Positions 17,238 through 24,573 of a stretch of DNA of 27,103 nt are shown one piece after another. Position 1 is the first letter of the stretch; every line of letters starts with the position of its first letter. A program made the position numbers and the translations under genes. Below the pieces are notes generated by a model that searched no databases, had not been told where the DNA came from, and saw only the letters and a list, made by a program, of their open reading frames with translations. Origin of the DNA: Tyzzerella sp963558545 (lineage in GTDB: Bacteria > Bacillota > Clostridia > Lachnospirales > CAG-274); assembly GCF_963558545.1 (NCBI RefSeq), contig NZ_CAUWHO010000028.1:1-27103 (forward strand). The letters are read 5' to 3'.

Positions 17238-18680
17238 TTAGCTTAAAAGATATTTTTCTTGCTTAATGGTATTTAAAGTTTTTCCATCTGTAAAGTTTTC
17301 TTCTCTTCCTTTTAGTTCTTCTATAAGATATTTTTTAAGCTGTTCTATTCTTTCTTTACAATTTTCATCATTTATAAGATTTCTTTCTTCCATAGGGTCA
17401 TTTTCTATATAAAAATATTGTTCTTCCCCTGTTTTATAATACCATATATATTTATCTTTTTTAGTAACTATAAAATGATTAGACTTATCAGCATAAGAAT
17501 GCTCTCCGTGTAAATATTCTCTAACATCTTTTGTAGGGTCTTCCACTAAAGGTAACAAACTTTTACCATCTATATTTTGTGGTATATCGCCATCTACATA
17601 ATCTATTAATGTTGGTAAAATATCTCTAAGCTCTACTAAGCTATTACACACACTATTTTTCACACATTTTAATACATTATATCCACCAGATATAACAAAT
17701 GGTATGTGTGCAGAGCCTTCATAAGGTAAAGATTTTCTAAAAAGATTATGGTCCATTAAAAGCTCTCCGTGGTCTGATGTAAAAATAATAAGTGTATCAT
17801 CATATAACTGACGTTCTTTAAGCTCTTGTAAAAGTCTACCTATTTGGTGGTCTAAATGTGTTATACACGCATAATACCCTATTTTTGCTTGTCTTATAAG
17901 CTCCTCATCATTAGGCGATATTTGGGATATAACATCTAAAGGTATATTTTTTATAATATCTTGGTCTACCCAATCTCCAATAGGTCTTTTTGGTAATTCT
18001 TTATCTTTATATAAATCAAAATAATAAGATGGTGCATCAAATGGTGGGTGCGGTCTAACATAAGATGCCATTAAGAAAAACGGCTTATCTCTATCACGTC
18101 TTCTTAAAAAATCTATACTTCTTGTAGACACCCAATTTGTAGGGTGATATTTTTCGTCATATATCCAAGGTCTAGCCACCCAGGAATTGCAGTCTATACC
18201 TGTATCTGTTGTATCTGCTTCTATACCAAGTTCATTTTTTAACCAATAATAATAATCATCTGCTAACTTTTGATTTTCATATGATGGTGTTGTTTCTTTT
18301 CTATAATAATGTAAATAACCATCGTGTAGCTCAACATTATGAAAACCTAGGCTATTTCTAAGCGGAGAAACGTGCATTTTACCTACGCATTGTGTATAAT
18401 ATCCTTGTTTAGCTAGTTCTTCTGGAAGTGTATTTTTGTATTCCCAAGCCACACCATCCATATACCCTATTCTCTTATGATTTTTAGGCGACAAGCCTGT
18501 AAATATAGTAGCTCTAGCTGGTATACAGCTAGGACAAGCAGAATATGCTTTATTAAATATAACACCTTCTCCTGCTAAAGTATCTATATGTGGAGTTTTT
18601 ACCACTTTATCTCCCATAAATCCTAATGTGTCAAATCTCAATTGGTCTATTATTATTAACAATATATTAGGTTTTTTCAT
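17238..18680 (-). CDS. Cysteine-type sulfatase without signal peptide
   Basis: Alkaline-phosphatase-superfamily sulfatase expected to remove sulfate esters. The 480-residue protein starts with PNILLIIIDQLRFDTLG, whose D12 and Q13 are expected metal ligands. It carries the sulfatase signature C52-I-P-A-R56 followed by ATIFTG, where C52 is matured to formylglycine. TSDHGELLMDH later supplies the remaining metal ligands. There is no signal peptide, so a cytoplasmic substrate is implied. Maturation needs an anaerobic sulfatase-maturing enzyme, not seen in this window. The ATG has GGAGGGG 6 bases upstream. The gene is divergent from the amidase and has its own promoter. Confidence 0.9.
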   Translation of the reverse strand: MKKPNILLIIIDQLRFDTLGFMGDKVVKTPHIDTLAGEGVIFNKAYSACPSCIPARATIFTGLSPKNHKRIGYMDGVAWEYKNTLPEELAKQGYYTQCVGKMHVSPLRNSLGFHNVELHDGYLHYYRKETTPSYENQKLADDYYYWLKNELGIEADTTDTGIDCNSWVARPWIYDEKYHPTNWVSTRSIDFLRRRDRDKPFFLMASYVRPHPPFDAPSYYFDLYKDKELPKRPIGDWVDQDIIKNIPLDVISQISPNDEELIRQAKIGYYACITHLDHQIGRLLQELKERQLYDDTLIIFTSDHGELLMDHNLFRKSLPYEGSAHIPFVISGGYNVLKCVKNSVCNSLVELRDILPTLIDYVDGDIPQNIDGKSLLPLVEDPTKDVREYLHGEHSYADKSNHFIVTKKDKYIWYYKTGEEQYFYIENDPMEERNLINDENCKERIEQLKKYLIEELKGREENFTDGKTLNTIKQEKYLLS

Positions 18681-18730
18681 AATATCCCCTCCATTTTGAT
18701 TTATACTAATAAAATTATTATTATTTTTCT

Positions 18731-18759
18731 AGTATATTACTATTTATACAATAAATCAA
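18731..18759 (-). promoter_or_regulatory. Candidate promoter of the sulfatase gene
   Basis: Minus strand: TTGATT (18754-18759), 17-base spacer, TATACT (18731-18736). Start expected near 18724, about 45 bases before the sulfatase ATG. It lies back to back with the amidase promoter. Confidence 0.6.
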
Positions 18760-18764
18760 TATAT

Positions 18765-18792
18765 TTGTAATATAAAATAAGCCATATATAAT
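18765..18792 (+). promoter_or_regulatory. Candidate promoter of the amidase gene
   Basis: Plus strand: TTGTAA (18765-18770), 16-base spacer, TATAAT (18787-18792). An imperfect inverted repeat (ATAAGC...GCTTAT, ~18777-18813) covers the -10 and the leader just before the GGAGG site. A sporulation sigma factor cannot be excluded. Confidence 0.55.
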
Positions 18793-18825
18793 AAAATTAT
18801 TAATATAGCTTATAGGAGGTATGTT

Positions 18826-19356
18826 ATGAAAATTTTTATAGACCCAGGACACGGGGGTAAAAACCCTGGAGCAATAGGACCTAATGGCCTACACGAAGCA
18901 GATGTAAATTTGGATATTGGTTTAAAGCTTGGTAGGATACTATCAAATTGGGGATATGAGGTAGATTATTCTAGAACAACAAACACAACCGTAACTCTAT
19001 CTGAAAGAGCAAGATTAGCAAACCAATGGGGAGCAGATTATTTTGTAAGTATACATTGTAATTCTAATGTAAACCCAGAGGCAAATGGCACATCTACCTA
19101 TTTTTATAGAAAAGGTATAATAGCCGAAAGCTTTGCATTAACAGTAAATAATAGCTTAATTAGACAAATAGAAAGAAAAGATTTAGGTATATTTTCTGCA
19201 AACTTTGCTGTGCTTCGCCTTACAAGAATGCCTGCAATATTAGTGGAAACTGCCTTTATTTCAAATCCTTATGAAGCTAACTTGCTAGCTACAAATACAT
19301 TTAGACAAAATTGTGCTGTTGGTATAGCTAATGGTATAGCAGAGTTTACAACATAA
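18826..19356 (+). CDS. N-acetylmuramoyl-L-alanine amidase (Amidase_3), leaderless
   Basis: Cleaves the amide bond between MurNAc and L-Ala in peptidoglycan. The 176 residues are a bare catalytic domain. Zinc ligands H9 (IDPGHGG), E24 (LHEADVN) and H77 (VSIHCNS) and catalytic E141 (ILVETAFISN) are all present. There is no signal peptide and no wall-binding or SPOR repeat. Leaderless amidases of this family are known in mother-cell lysis at the end of sporulation and in phage lysis. No phage genes surround it, so a sporulation or autolysis role is the better guess. The ATG has GGAGG upstream; a terminator follows. Confidence 0.92.
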   Translation: MKIFIDPGHGGKNPGAIGPNGLHEADVNLDIGLKLGRILSNWGYEVDYSRTTNTTVTLSERARLANQWGADYFVSIHCNSNVNPEANGTSTYFYRKGIIAESFALTVNNSLIRQIERKDLGIFSANFAVLRLTRMPAILVETAFISNPYEANLLATNTFRQNCAVGIANGIAEFTT

Positions 19357-19372
19357 TAGCTAAATAAATAAA

Positions 19373-19413
19373 AAATAAAAACTAACCTAAAATATAAAGG
19401 TTAGTTTTTATTT
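19373..19413 (+). terminator. Terminator after the amidase gene
   Basis: A perfect 16-bp stem (19373-19388 with 19398-19413) with a 9-base loop, A-rich on the left and T-rich on the right, begins 16 bases after the amidase stop. Confidence 0.85.
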
Positions 19414-19436
19414 ATATCAATTAAGGTATGACTTAT

Positions 19437-19491
19437 TTTTTTCAAATAAAAAGATAAGCAAGGTTAAAGTTTTATTTTTTATTTGAAAAAA
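19437..19491. repeat. 16-bp inverted repeat with 23-base spacer
   Basis: Arms 19437-19452 and 19476-19491 are perfectly complementary (TTTTTTCAAATAAAAA type). The spacer 19453-19475 is less AT-rich than the arms. It lies between the amidase terminator and the 3' end of the permease gene. It could end the permease transcript or be a remnant of a small element. Confidence 0.6.
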
Positions 19492-19505
19492 TTTAGGAAT
19501 ACCTG

Positions 19506-19530
19506 TTTTTAGATACAAAGTATCTAAAAA
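19506..19530. terminator. Hairpin beyond the permease gene
   Basis: A perfect 11-bp stem (19506-19516 with 19520-19530) with a 3-base loop lies 11 bases past the permease stop. On the minus strand the U-rich tract precedes rather than follows the stem, so its terminator strength is uncertain. Confidence 0.5.
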
Positions 19531-19541
19531 ATTAATTTTTA

Positions 19542-20873
19542 TTACATTATTAATTTTAAAATAAATAATATAGACAATATATACATTACTTTGCTAACTT
19601 CTTTACCTTTACCAGTTAAAAGCTTAAGAAATACATAACTTAAAAATCCAAATATTAACCCGTCTGCTATACTATAAGTAAAAGGCATCATTATTATAGT
19701 TATAAAAGCTGGCAACCCTTCTGTATAATCATTAAATTCTATATTAACAACATTTTCTATCATAAATAACCCTACAATAATAAGTGTAGGAGCAGTTGCA
19801 AATCCTGGTATAGCAATAAATATAGGGGAAAATACTAATGCTACTAAAAACAATAACCCTGTAACAGTTGATGTTAAGCCAGTTCTTCCTCCCTCTGCAA
19901 CACCTGATGCACTTTCTACAAATGTAGTAGTAGTAGATGTACCAAGCATAGCACCTGCTGTTGTAGCAACTGCATCTGCTAAAAGAGCTTGTTTTAATTT
20001 TGGCAATCTACCGTTTTCATCTAAAAACTTAGCTTTTTCAGAAACACCTATAAGTGTACCTATTGTGTCAAACATATCTACAAATAAAAATGCAAATACA
20101 ATAACAACAATATCTGTTATTTTTACTATATCAAAATCTATCCCTTTAATAGCTGAAAAAATATTAATATCTTTTATAGAAGGTGGTGCTGATATAAACC
20201 CTTGTGGTATTAGGCTAAATTGTCCTTGCTCTATATCTACCTGATATATCCCTGTAATTTGACAAACTATACCAAGCCCCCAAGTTATTAATATTCCCCA
20301 AAATAATGACCCTTTAACTTTTTTAATGGTTAAAACAGCTGTAATAATAACACCTAACATAGCTAAAACTGGTGCTACCGACTTTATATTACCTAATGCA
20401 ACTGCTGTTGCCGGGTCTTTTATAACAATACCTGCATTTTGTAGCCCTATAAATGTTATAAACACCCCAAGACCTACACTAACTGCATTTTTAAGATTTT
20501 TAGGCACAGAATTAAAAATGGCTTCTCTAATATTAAAAAATGAAAATGCTAAAAATACTATACCCTCAATAAAAACTGCCAAAAGAGCTAATTGCCAACC
20601 ATATTCATTAGCAACAGTATAAGCAAAATAAGCATTAAGTCCCATACCTGGTGCTAGTCCAAAAGGATAGTTAGCTAATAAAGCCATCATTATACACCCT
20701 AAAAATGCTGCTAATGCCGTTGCTGTAAACACAGCACCTTTATCCATACCTGTTGCACTTAAAATATTAGGATTTACAACTAAAATATACGCCATTGTCA
20801 TAAAAATTGTAATACCCGCCAAAACTTCCGTAGAAACATTTGTTCCGTTTTCTTTAAGCTTGAATAAATTCAT
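19542..20873 (-). CDS. NCS2-family purine permease (AzgA/PbuG-like)
   Basis: Membrane transporter probably importing guanine or hypoxanthine by proton symport. The 443-residue protein is mostly hydrophobic with about 12-14 membrane segments. It has the AzgA-type stretches VSTEVLAGITIFMTMAYILVVNP, ATALAAFLGC and GLAPGMGLNAYFAY at the N-terminus. Further on are FVDMFDTIGTLIGV and LGTSTTTTFVESASGVAEGGRTGLTS, characteristic of this branch. The start is taken as ATG 20871-20873 (MNLFKLKENG), with GGAGAG 9 bases upstream; an upstream ATG adds 13 residues but has no such site. No purine riboswitch was seen; a strong promoter with a direct repeat precedes it. Confidence 0.9.
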   Translation of the reverse strand: MNLFKLKENGTNVSTEVLAGITIFMTMAYILVVNPNILSATGMDKGAVFTATALAAFLGCIMMALLANYPFGLAPGMGLNAYFAYTVANEYGWQLALLAVFIEGIVFLAFSFFNIREAIFNSVPKNLKNAVSVGLGVFITFIGLQNAGIVIKDPATAVALGNIKSVAPVLAMLGVIITAVLTIKKVKGSLFWGILITWGLGIVCQITGIYQVDIEQGQFSLIPQGFISAPPSIKDINIFSAIKGIDFDIVKITDIVVIVFAFLFVDMFDTIGTLIGVSEKAKFLDENGRLPKLKQALLADAVATTAGAMLGTSTTTTFVESASGVAEGGRTGLTSTVTGLLFLVALVFSPIFIAIPGFATAPTLIIVGLFMIENVVNIEFNDYTEGLPAFITIIMMPFTYSIADGLIFGFLSYVFLKLLTGKGKEVSKVMYILSILFILKLIM

Positions 20874-20917
20874 TTTTATATTCTCTCCTGTTATTATTTG
20901 TAATTTATACATTTATA

Positions 20918-20947
20918 AATATATATCAAGCTTTATAATGTTGTCAA
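20918..20947 (-). promoter_or_regulatory. Promoter of the purine permease gene with direct-repeat operator candidate
   Basis: Minus strand: consensus TTGACA (20942-20947), 18-base spacer, TATATT (20918-20923). A 10-base direct repeat, TAAAGCTTGA, occurs twice with an 18-base period. One copy overlaps the -35 and the other lies in the spacer just before the -10, as expected for a regulator site. The regulator is unknown. Confidence 0.68.
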
Positions 20948-20973
20948 GCTTTAAACATAATTTTATATAAATT

Positions 20974-21480
20974 TTATATAAACACTTTTTCATATGCAAC
21001 CCTGTCAGAAAGATATTCTGTTTTTATTATTCCACAGTAAATAAAATTATTTTTTTCTATAAGTTTAATCATAGGTACATTTAATTTATGTGTATCTATT
21101 CTAAGGCTTTTAATATTGTTATCTACACAACATTTTTCGCTATACTTTATAATTTCATATGCTATGCCTTTTCTTTTATATTTATTGCTTATAGCAAGTC
21201 TATGTATAGTAGCATATATATCATTTGTTATCCAGTTACCTTCATATATATTTTTATAGCATTGGTCTTCTCCTATAATAAATACAAATGTAGCTATTAT
21301 TTCTTTATTGTGTTCTACCACAAAGCTTACATTTTTATCTATGTCATTTTTTATTGTATCACTATTTGGATATTCTTCACTCCATTGAAATATCTTTTCA
21401 TCTGCAAAGTATTTTTTTGCCTCATTTATTATTAACATTATTTTTTCTATATCTTCATATTTAGCCTGTCTAATCTTCAT
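20974..21480 (-). CDS. GNAT-family N-acetyltransferase
   Basis: Acetyl-CoA-dependent acetyltransferase of unknown substrate. The 168 residues start MKIRQAKYEDIEKIMLIINEAK, the usual GNAT beta1-alpha1. Around residue 95 is IHRLAISNKYKRKGIAYEII, which contains the acetyl-CoA pyrophosphate-binding loop in the R/Q-x-x-G-x-G/A position. RIDTHKLNVPMIKLIEKNNF follows near 130-150, the typical beta5/C-terminal part. Length is normal. The ATG has AAGGAGAT 5 bases upstream. It stands between the permease promoter and the terminator of the whiA operon and looks monocistronic. Confidence 0.88.
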   Translation of the reverse strand: MKIRQAKYEDIEKIMLIINEAKKYFADEKIFQWSEEYPNSDTIKNDIDKNVSFVVEHNKEIIATFVFIIGEDQCYKNIYEGNWITNDIYATIHRLAISNKYKRKGIAYEIIKYSEKCCVDNNIKSLRIDTHKLNVPMIKLIEKNNFIYCGIIKTEYLSDRVAYEKVFI

Positions 21481-21524
21481 ATTATCTCCTTATATTGTAC
21501 ATTTCATTAATTAAACATAAATAA

Positions 21525-21541
21525 GCTACCATATTGGTAGC
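21525..21541 (-). terminator. Terminator at the end of the hprK-whiA operon
   Basis: Stem GCTACCA/TGGTAGC (21525-21531 with 21535-21541), loop of 3 bases, followed on the minus strand by TTATTTATGTTT. It lies about 30 bases past the HPr-like stop codon. The T-tract is imperfect. Confidence 0.7.
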
Positions 21542-21569
21542 CTACTTAATTGTATATTATATGTAAAAA

Positions 21570-21815
21570 TTAATTTGTTAAAAAATCTGATAATTCTTTA
21601 ACTGCTTCTTCTTCATCGTGTCCTTCTGCTAAAATAGTAACATCTTTTCCATCTAAACCACCAAGGGCAATAAGACCCATTATACTTTTTGCATTTACCT
21701 TCTTGTCATCTAACATAATTTTTATATTGCTTGTAAACTTACTAGCGGTTTGTACAATTAAAGCAACCTCTCTTGCTTCTATAGATGCTGTTATTTTTAA
21801 ATTTTGTTCTTTCAT
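21570..21815 (-). CDS. HPr-like (Crh-like) protein lacking the phosphocarrier histidine
   Basis: An 81-residue HPr fold. In HPr the segment GLHARPA carries the histidine phosphorylated by PTS enzyme I. Here the aligned segment is SIEAREV, with E13 in place of His and E16 in place of the conserved Pro. The HprK target serine is kept (S44 in NAKSIMG), as is VQTASKF before it. It should therefore not carry PTS phosphate but could be phosphorylated on serine by HprK, whose gene is in the same operon. This resembles Bacillus Crh, which has Gln at that place and is also next to whiA. It overlaps whiA by four bases (ATGA). Ordinary HPr is excluded on the missing residue. Confidence 0.9.
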   Translation of the reverse strand: MKEQNLKITASIEAREVALIVQTASKFTSNIKIMLDDKKVNAKSIMGLIALGGLDGKDVTILAEGHDEEEAVKELSDFLTN

Positions 21816-22717
21816 CTTATTTTCCCCCTTAGGTTTTCTGCAATACTATTTATTTTTTTAAGCCTATGGTTTACACCAGACTTAGTTATTGTAGGATTTG
21901 TCATTTGGCTAAGCTCCTGAAGGCTTATATCTGGATTATTTAGCCTTAAAATAGCAATTTCTTTAAGTTGTTTTGGCAAATAATCTAACCCTACTGTGTT
22001 TTTAATAAATTCTATATTATCTTTTTGTTTAACACTAGCTGACACAATTTTATTAAGATTAGCCGTTTCGCAGTTTACAATCCTGTTAATATTATTTCTA
22101 ACATCTTTAAATATTCTTATATTTTCAAGCTCTAACAAAGCTTTGTGAGCCTCTATAATATTTAACAGTTCAACTATTTGTTCGGCCTCCTTTATATAAA
22201 CAATAAAATGCTCTTTTTTTTCTATTGCCTTAGCATCTATATCAAAAAAGTTAATTAACCTTTTAAGGTTTTGTGCTTGGCTATAGGTATTACACATAAA
22301 TTCTAAATGGTAGTTTTTTTCTGGTGAGCAAATATAACCAGTACTTAAAAATGCTCCTCTAATGTATGCTCTTTTACAACACACACTATTTACAACTAAA
22401 GAGCTGTATAAGTCTTCTTCGTATGCATTTTTATTTATTATATTAAATATTTTATTTACTAATACCTCATCACATATAAAAATTTTATAAGATTTTCCGT
22501 TATCTGTATCAATGTTAATTTGTGTATCAAATATAAATTTTATAAGGTTTTTAAACTTATCTAATATAAATTTATTTTCTGATGATATACTAATAAACAA
22601 GGGATTATATCCTATATCTGCACAATAGTCAGTAATGGCAGATAGCTCTGCTATGGCACAATGCCTATTATTAATTATTGTATAAACTTCCTTTTTTACA
22701 TTTAAAGAAAATGACAT
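21812..22717 (-). CDS. whiA: WhiA-family DNA-binding protein
   Basis: WhiA is a conserved Gram-positive protein with a degenerate LAGLIDADG-endonuclease domain and a C-terminal helix-turn-helix, linked to cell division and chromosome segregation in Bacillus and to sporulation in Streptomyces. The 301 residues begin MSFSLNVKKEVYTI, as usual. The middle includes CCKRAYIRGAFLSTGYICSPEKNYHLEF, a typical WhiA core. The end is LQELSQMTNPTITKSGVNHRLKKI. The start is taken as ATG 22715-22717, with AAGGTG 6 bases upstream; the GTG at 22724-22726 belongs to that site. It begins 23 bases after the rapZ stop and overlaps the HPr-like gene. Confidence 0.96.
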   Translation of the reverse strand: MSFSLNVKKEVYTIINNRHCAIAELSAITDYCADIGYNPLFISISSENKFILDKFKNLIKFIFDTQINIDTDNGKSYKIFICDEVLVNKIFNIINKNAYEEDLYSSLVVNSVCCKRAYIRGAFLSTGYICSPEKNYHLEFMCNTYSQAQNLKRLINFFDIDAKAIEKKEHFIVYIKEAEQIVELLNIIEAHKALLELENIRIFKDVRNNINRIVNCETANLNKIVSASVKQKDNIEFIKNTVGLDYLPKQLKEIAILRLNNPDISLQELSQMTNPTITKSGVNHRLKKINSIAENLRGKIR

Positions 22718-22740
22718 TTTAATCACCTTATTGTACTATA

Positions 22741-23607
22741 CTACTTCTTACTATCTTTGTCAATATCTCTATGAGTAATAATACTACTATATTGTAATTT
22801 ATTAAGTCCGTTATAAAGTTCATTAGCTAGTGTAACAGAACGATGCTTACCACCTGTACACCCAATAGCTATAACTAGCTGATTTTTACCTTCTTTTATA
22901 TAGTTAGGTATTAAAAAATTTATCATATCTAAAAGCTTATTTAAAAATAATTTGCTTTCTTCATATTTCATAACATAATCGTGTACCAAAATGTCATTTC
23001 CTGTTAAAGGCTTAAGCTCATCTATATAAAAAGGATTAGGTAAAAACCTAACATCAAATACCAAGTCTGCATCGCTTGGTATACCATATTTAAACCCAAA
23101 AGATAAAACATTTATCATAAGGCTATCAAATTCCTTATTTTCTAAAAATATATCATTTATTTTTTGTTTTAACTGTCTTGATAAAATATGGCTTGTGTCT
23201 ATTATATAGTCTGATTTTTTTCTTATGTTGCTTAAAAGTTCTCTTTCTCTAATAATGCCTGTTATAAGCCTTTCACCCTTTGCAAGAGGGTGTCTTCTTC
23301 TTGTTTCTTTATATCTTTTTAATAATACCTTATCAGAGCAATCTAAAAATAATATTTCAAATGAATTATTTTCATTTTTTATTTCAGATAAATAAGTAAA
23401 AAAGTCGTCAAATAATTTTCCACCTCTTATATCTATACCAATAGCAACTTTTTCTATTTCTGTACCTGGTTTATCACATAGCTCTGTAAACTTTGGTATT
23501 AAAGAGGGTGGTAAATTGTCTACACAAAAATATCCTATATCTTCAAAAAATTTTAAAACACTACTCTTACCTGCCCCAGACATACCTGTTAATATAACAT
23601 ATTTCAT
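22741..23607 (-). CDS. rapZ: RapZ/YvcJ nucleotide-binding protein
   Basis: RapZ-family P-loop protein; in E. coli it guides RNase E to GlmZ and controls amino-sugar supply, while the Bacillus homologue YvcJ has a less clear role. The 288 residues contain Walker A GMSGAGKS (8-15), DIRGGKLFDDF near 59-69, LDCSDKVLLKRYKETRRRHP near 89-107, and the C-terminal CTGGKHRSV starting at 250. The ATG at 23605-23607 has AGGTG 7 bases upstream; the earlier GTG 23614-23616 lies inside that site. murB precedes it without a gap. The gene order rapZ-whiA, with no yvcK between them, is unlike that of Bacillus and many clostridia. Confidence 0.95.
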   Translation of the reverse strand: MKYVILTGMSGAGKSSVLKFFEDIGYFCVDNLPPSLIPKFTELCDKPGTEIEKVAIGIDIRGGKLFDDFFTYLSEIKNENNSFEILFLDCSDKVLLKRYKETRRRHPLAKGERLITGIIRERELLSNIRKKSDYIIDTSHILSRQLKQKINDIFLENKEFDSLMINVLSFGFKYGIPSDADLVFDVRFLPNPFYIDELKPLTGNDILVHDYVMKYEESKLFLNKLLDMINFLIPNYIKEGKNQLVIAIGCTGGKHRSVTLANELYNGLNKLQYSSIITHRDIDKDSKK

Positions 23608-23616
23608 ATTTTTCAC

Positions 23617-24510
23617 CTATTTTTCACCTATAACACGTACTTCTTTTTCAAGATTTATATCAAATTTTTCTTTAACTTTAGTACAAGCAAAATCTGCCAA
23701 TTTTAAAACATCTTCACAAGTAGCATTTCCGTTATTTATTATAAATCCACAATGTTTTTTTGATATACAAGCACCACCAATAGTTTTACCTGCAAGCCCT
23801 GCTTCCATTATTAGCTTACCTGCAAAATTGTTTAAAGGTCTTTTAAATGTACTACCTGCACTAGGATATTCTACTGGTTGCTTTTCATTTCTAGTTTTGT
23901 TATTTTGTTTCATCTTTTCTAAAATGTCTTCTTGTTTTCCATTTTCAAGCTCTATATAAACCTCTAATACTGTTAAGTTTTCTTTTAATATTTTGCTATT
24001 TCTATATTCAAATTCACACTCATTATTGCTTAAAACAACTATTTCATTATCTTTTAAAATAGTTACTTGTTTTATAACATCTTTAAGCTCACCACCATAA
24101 GCACCTGCGTTCATACAAACACCACCACCAATAGTACCTGGTATACCAGATGCAAATTCTAGCCCTTTTAAAGAATTATTGTATGCTTTTTTTGCTATGG
24201 CACTTAATGTTGCACCTGCTTGTGCCTTTATTATATTTTTATCTATTTCAATTTTGTTAAAATTTTTTAAAAGCTTTATAATAGCCCCTCTAAAACCCTT
24301 GTCAGAAACTAAAAGGTTGCTTCCATTACCAATTATATAGTAATCTATATTGTTTTCTTTACAAATTTTTATACACCCTAGTATTTGTTCTATTGTCTTT
24401 GGTAATAATAAAAAGTCTGCATTACCACCTATCTTAAAAGTAGTATGTTTTTTCATAGGTTCATCTTTAAAAATTTGTTCTCTATCTAAAATTTTTTCAA
24501 ACATATTCAA
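23617..24510 (-). CDS. murB: UDP-N-acetylenolpyruvoylglucosamine reductase (MurB)
   Basis: FAD-dependent reduction that completes UDP-MurNAc in peptidoglycan synthesis. The 297-residue protein has KKHTTFKIGGNADFLLLP near 20-37, YIIGNGSNLLVSDKGFRGAII near 58-78, and ASGIPGTIGGGVCMNAGAYGGE near 120-141 for FAD. The substrate/catalytic stretch is YPSAGSTFKRP. The start is probably TTG 24508-24510, 9 bases after GGAGG; the next ATG (24502-24504) would be 15 bases from it. Length is typical. The gene is followed directly by rapZ. Confidence 0.95.
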   Translation of the reverse strand: MNMFEKILDREQIFKDEPMKKHTTFKIGGNADFLLLPKTIEQILGCIKICKENNIDYYIIGNGSNLLVSDKGFRGAIIKLLKNFNKIEIDKNIIKAQAGATLSAIAKKAYNNSLKGLEFASGIPGTIGGGVCMNAGAYGGELKDVIKQVTILKDNEIVVLSNNECEFEYRNSKILKENLTVLEVYIELENGKQEDILEKMKQNNKTRNEKQPVEYPSAGSTFKRPLNNFAGKLIMEAGLAGKTIGGACISKKHCGFIINNGNATCEDVLKLADFACTKVKEKFDINLEKEVRVIGEK

Positions 24511-24573
24511 TATAAAGCTCCTCCAAGTCTAACAATATAATTTTAATATAAATTTATTTATTATAACAAGGTT

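Noticed and set aside
20874..20973. Purine riboswitch upstream of the permease
   Set aside because: No purine-aptamer loop motifs or paired stems were found; the leader from the predicted start to the ATG is too short to hold an aptamer.
23516..23959. Open frame of 147 codons on the plus strand opposite rapZ/murB
   Set aside because: It crosses two well-supported genes in antisense, its composition (rich in F, S, I, P) is that of a shadow frame, and no start signal is seen.
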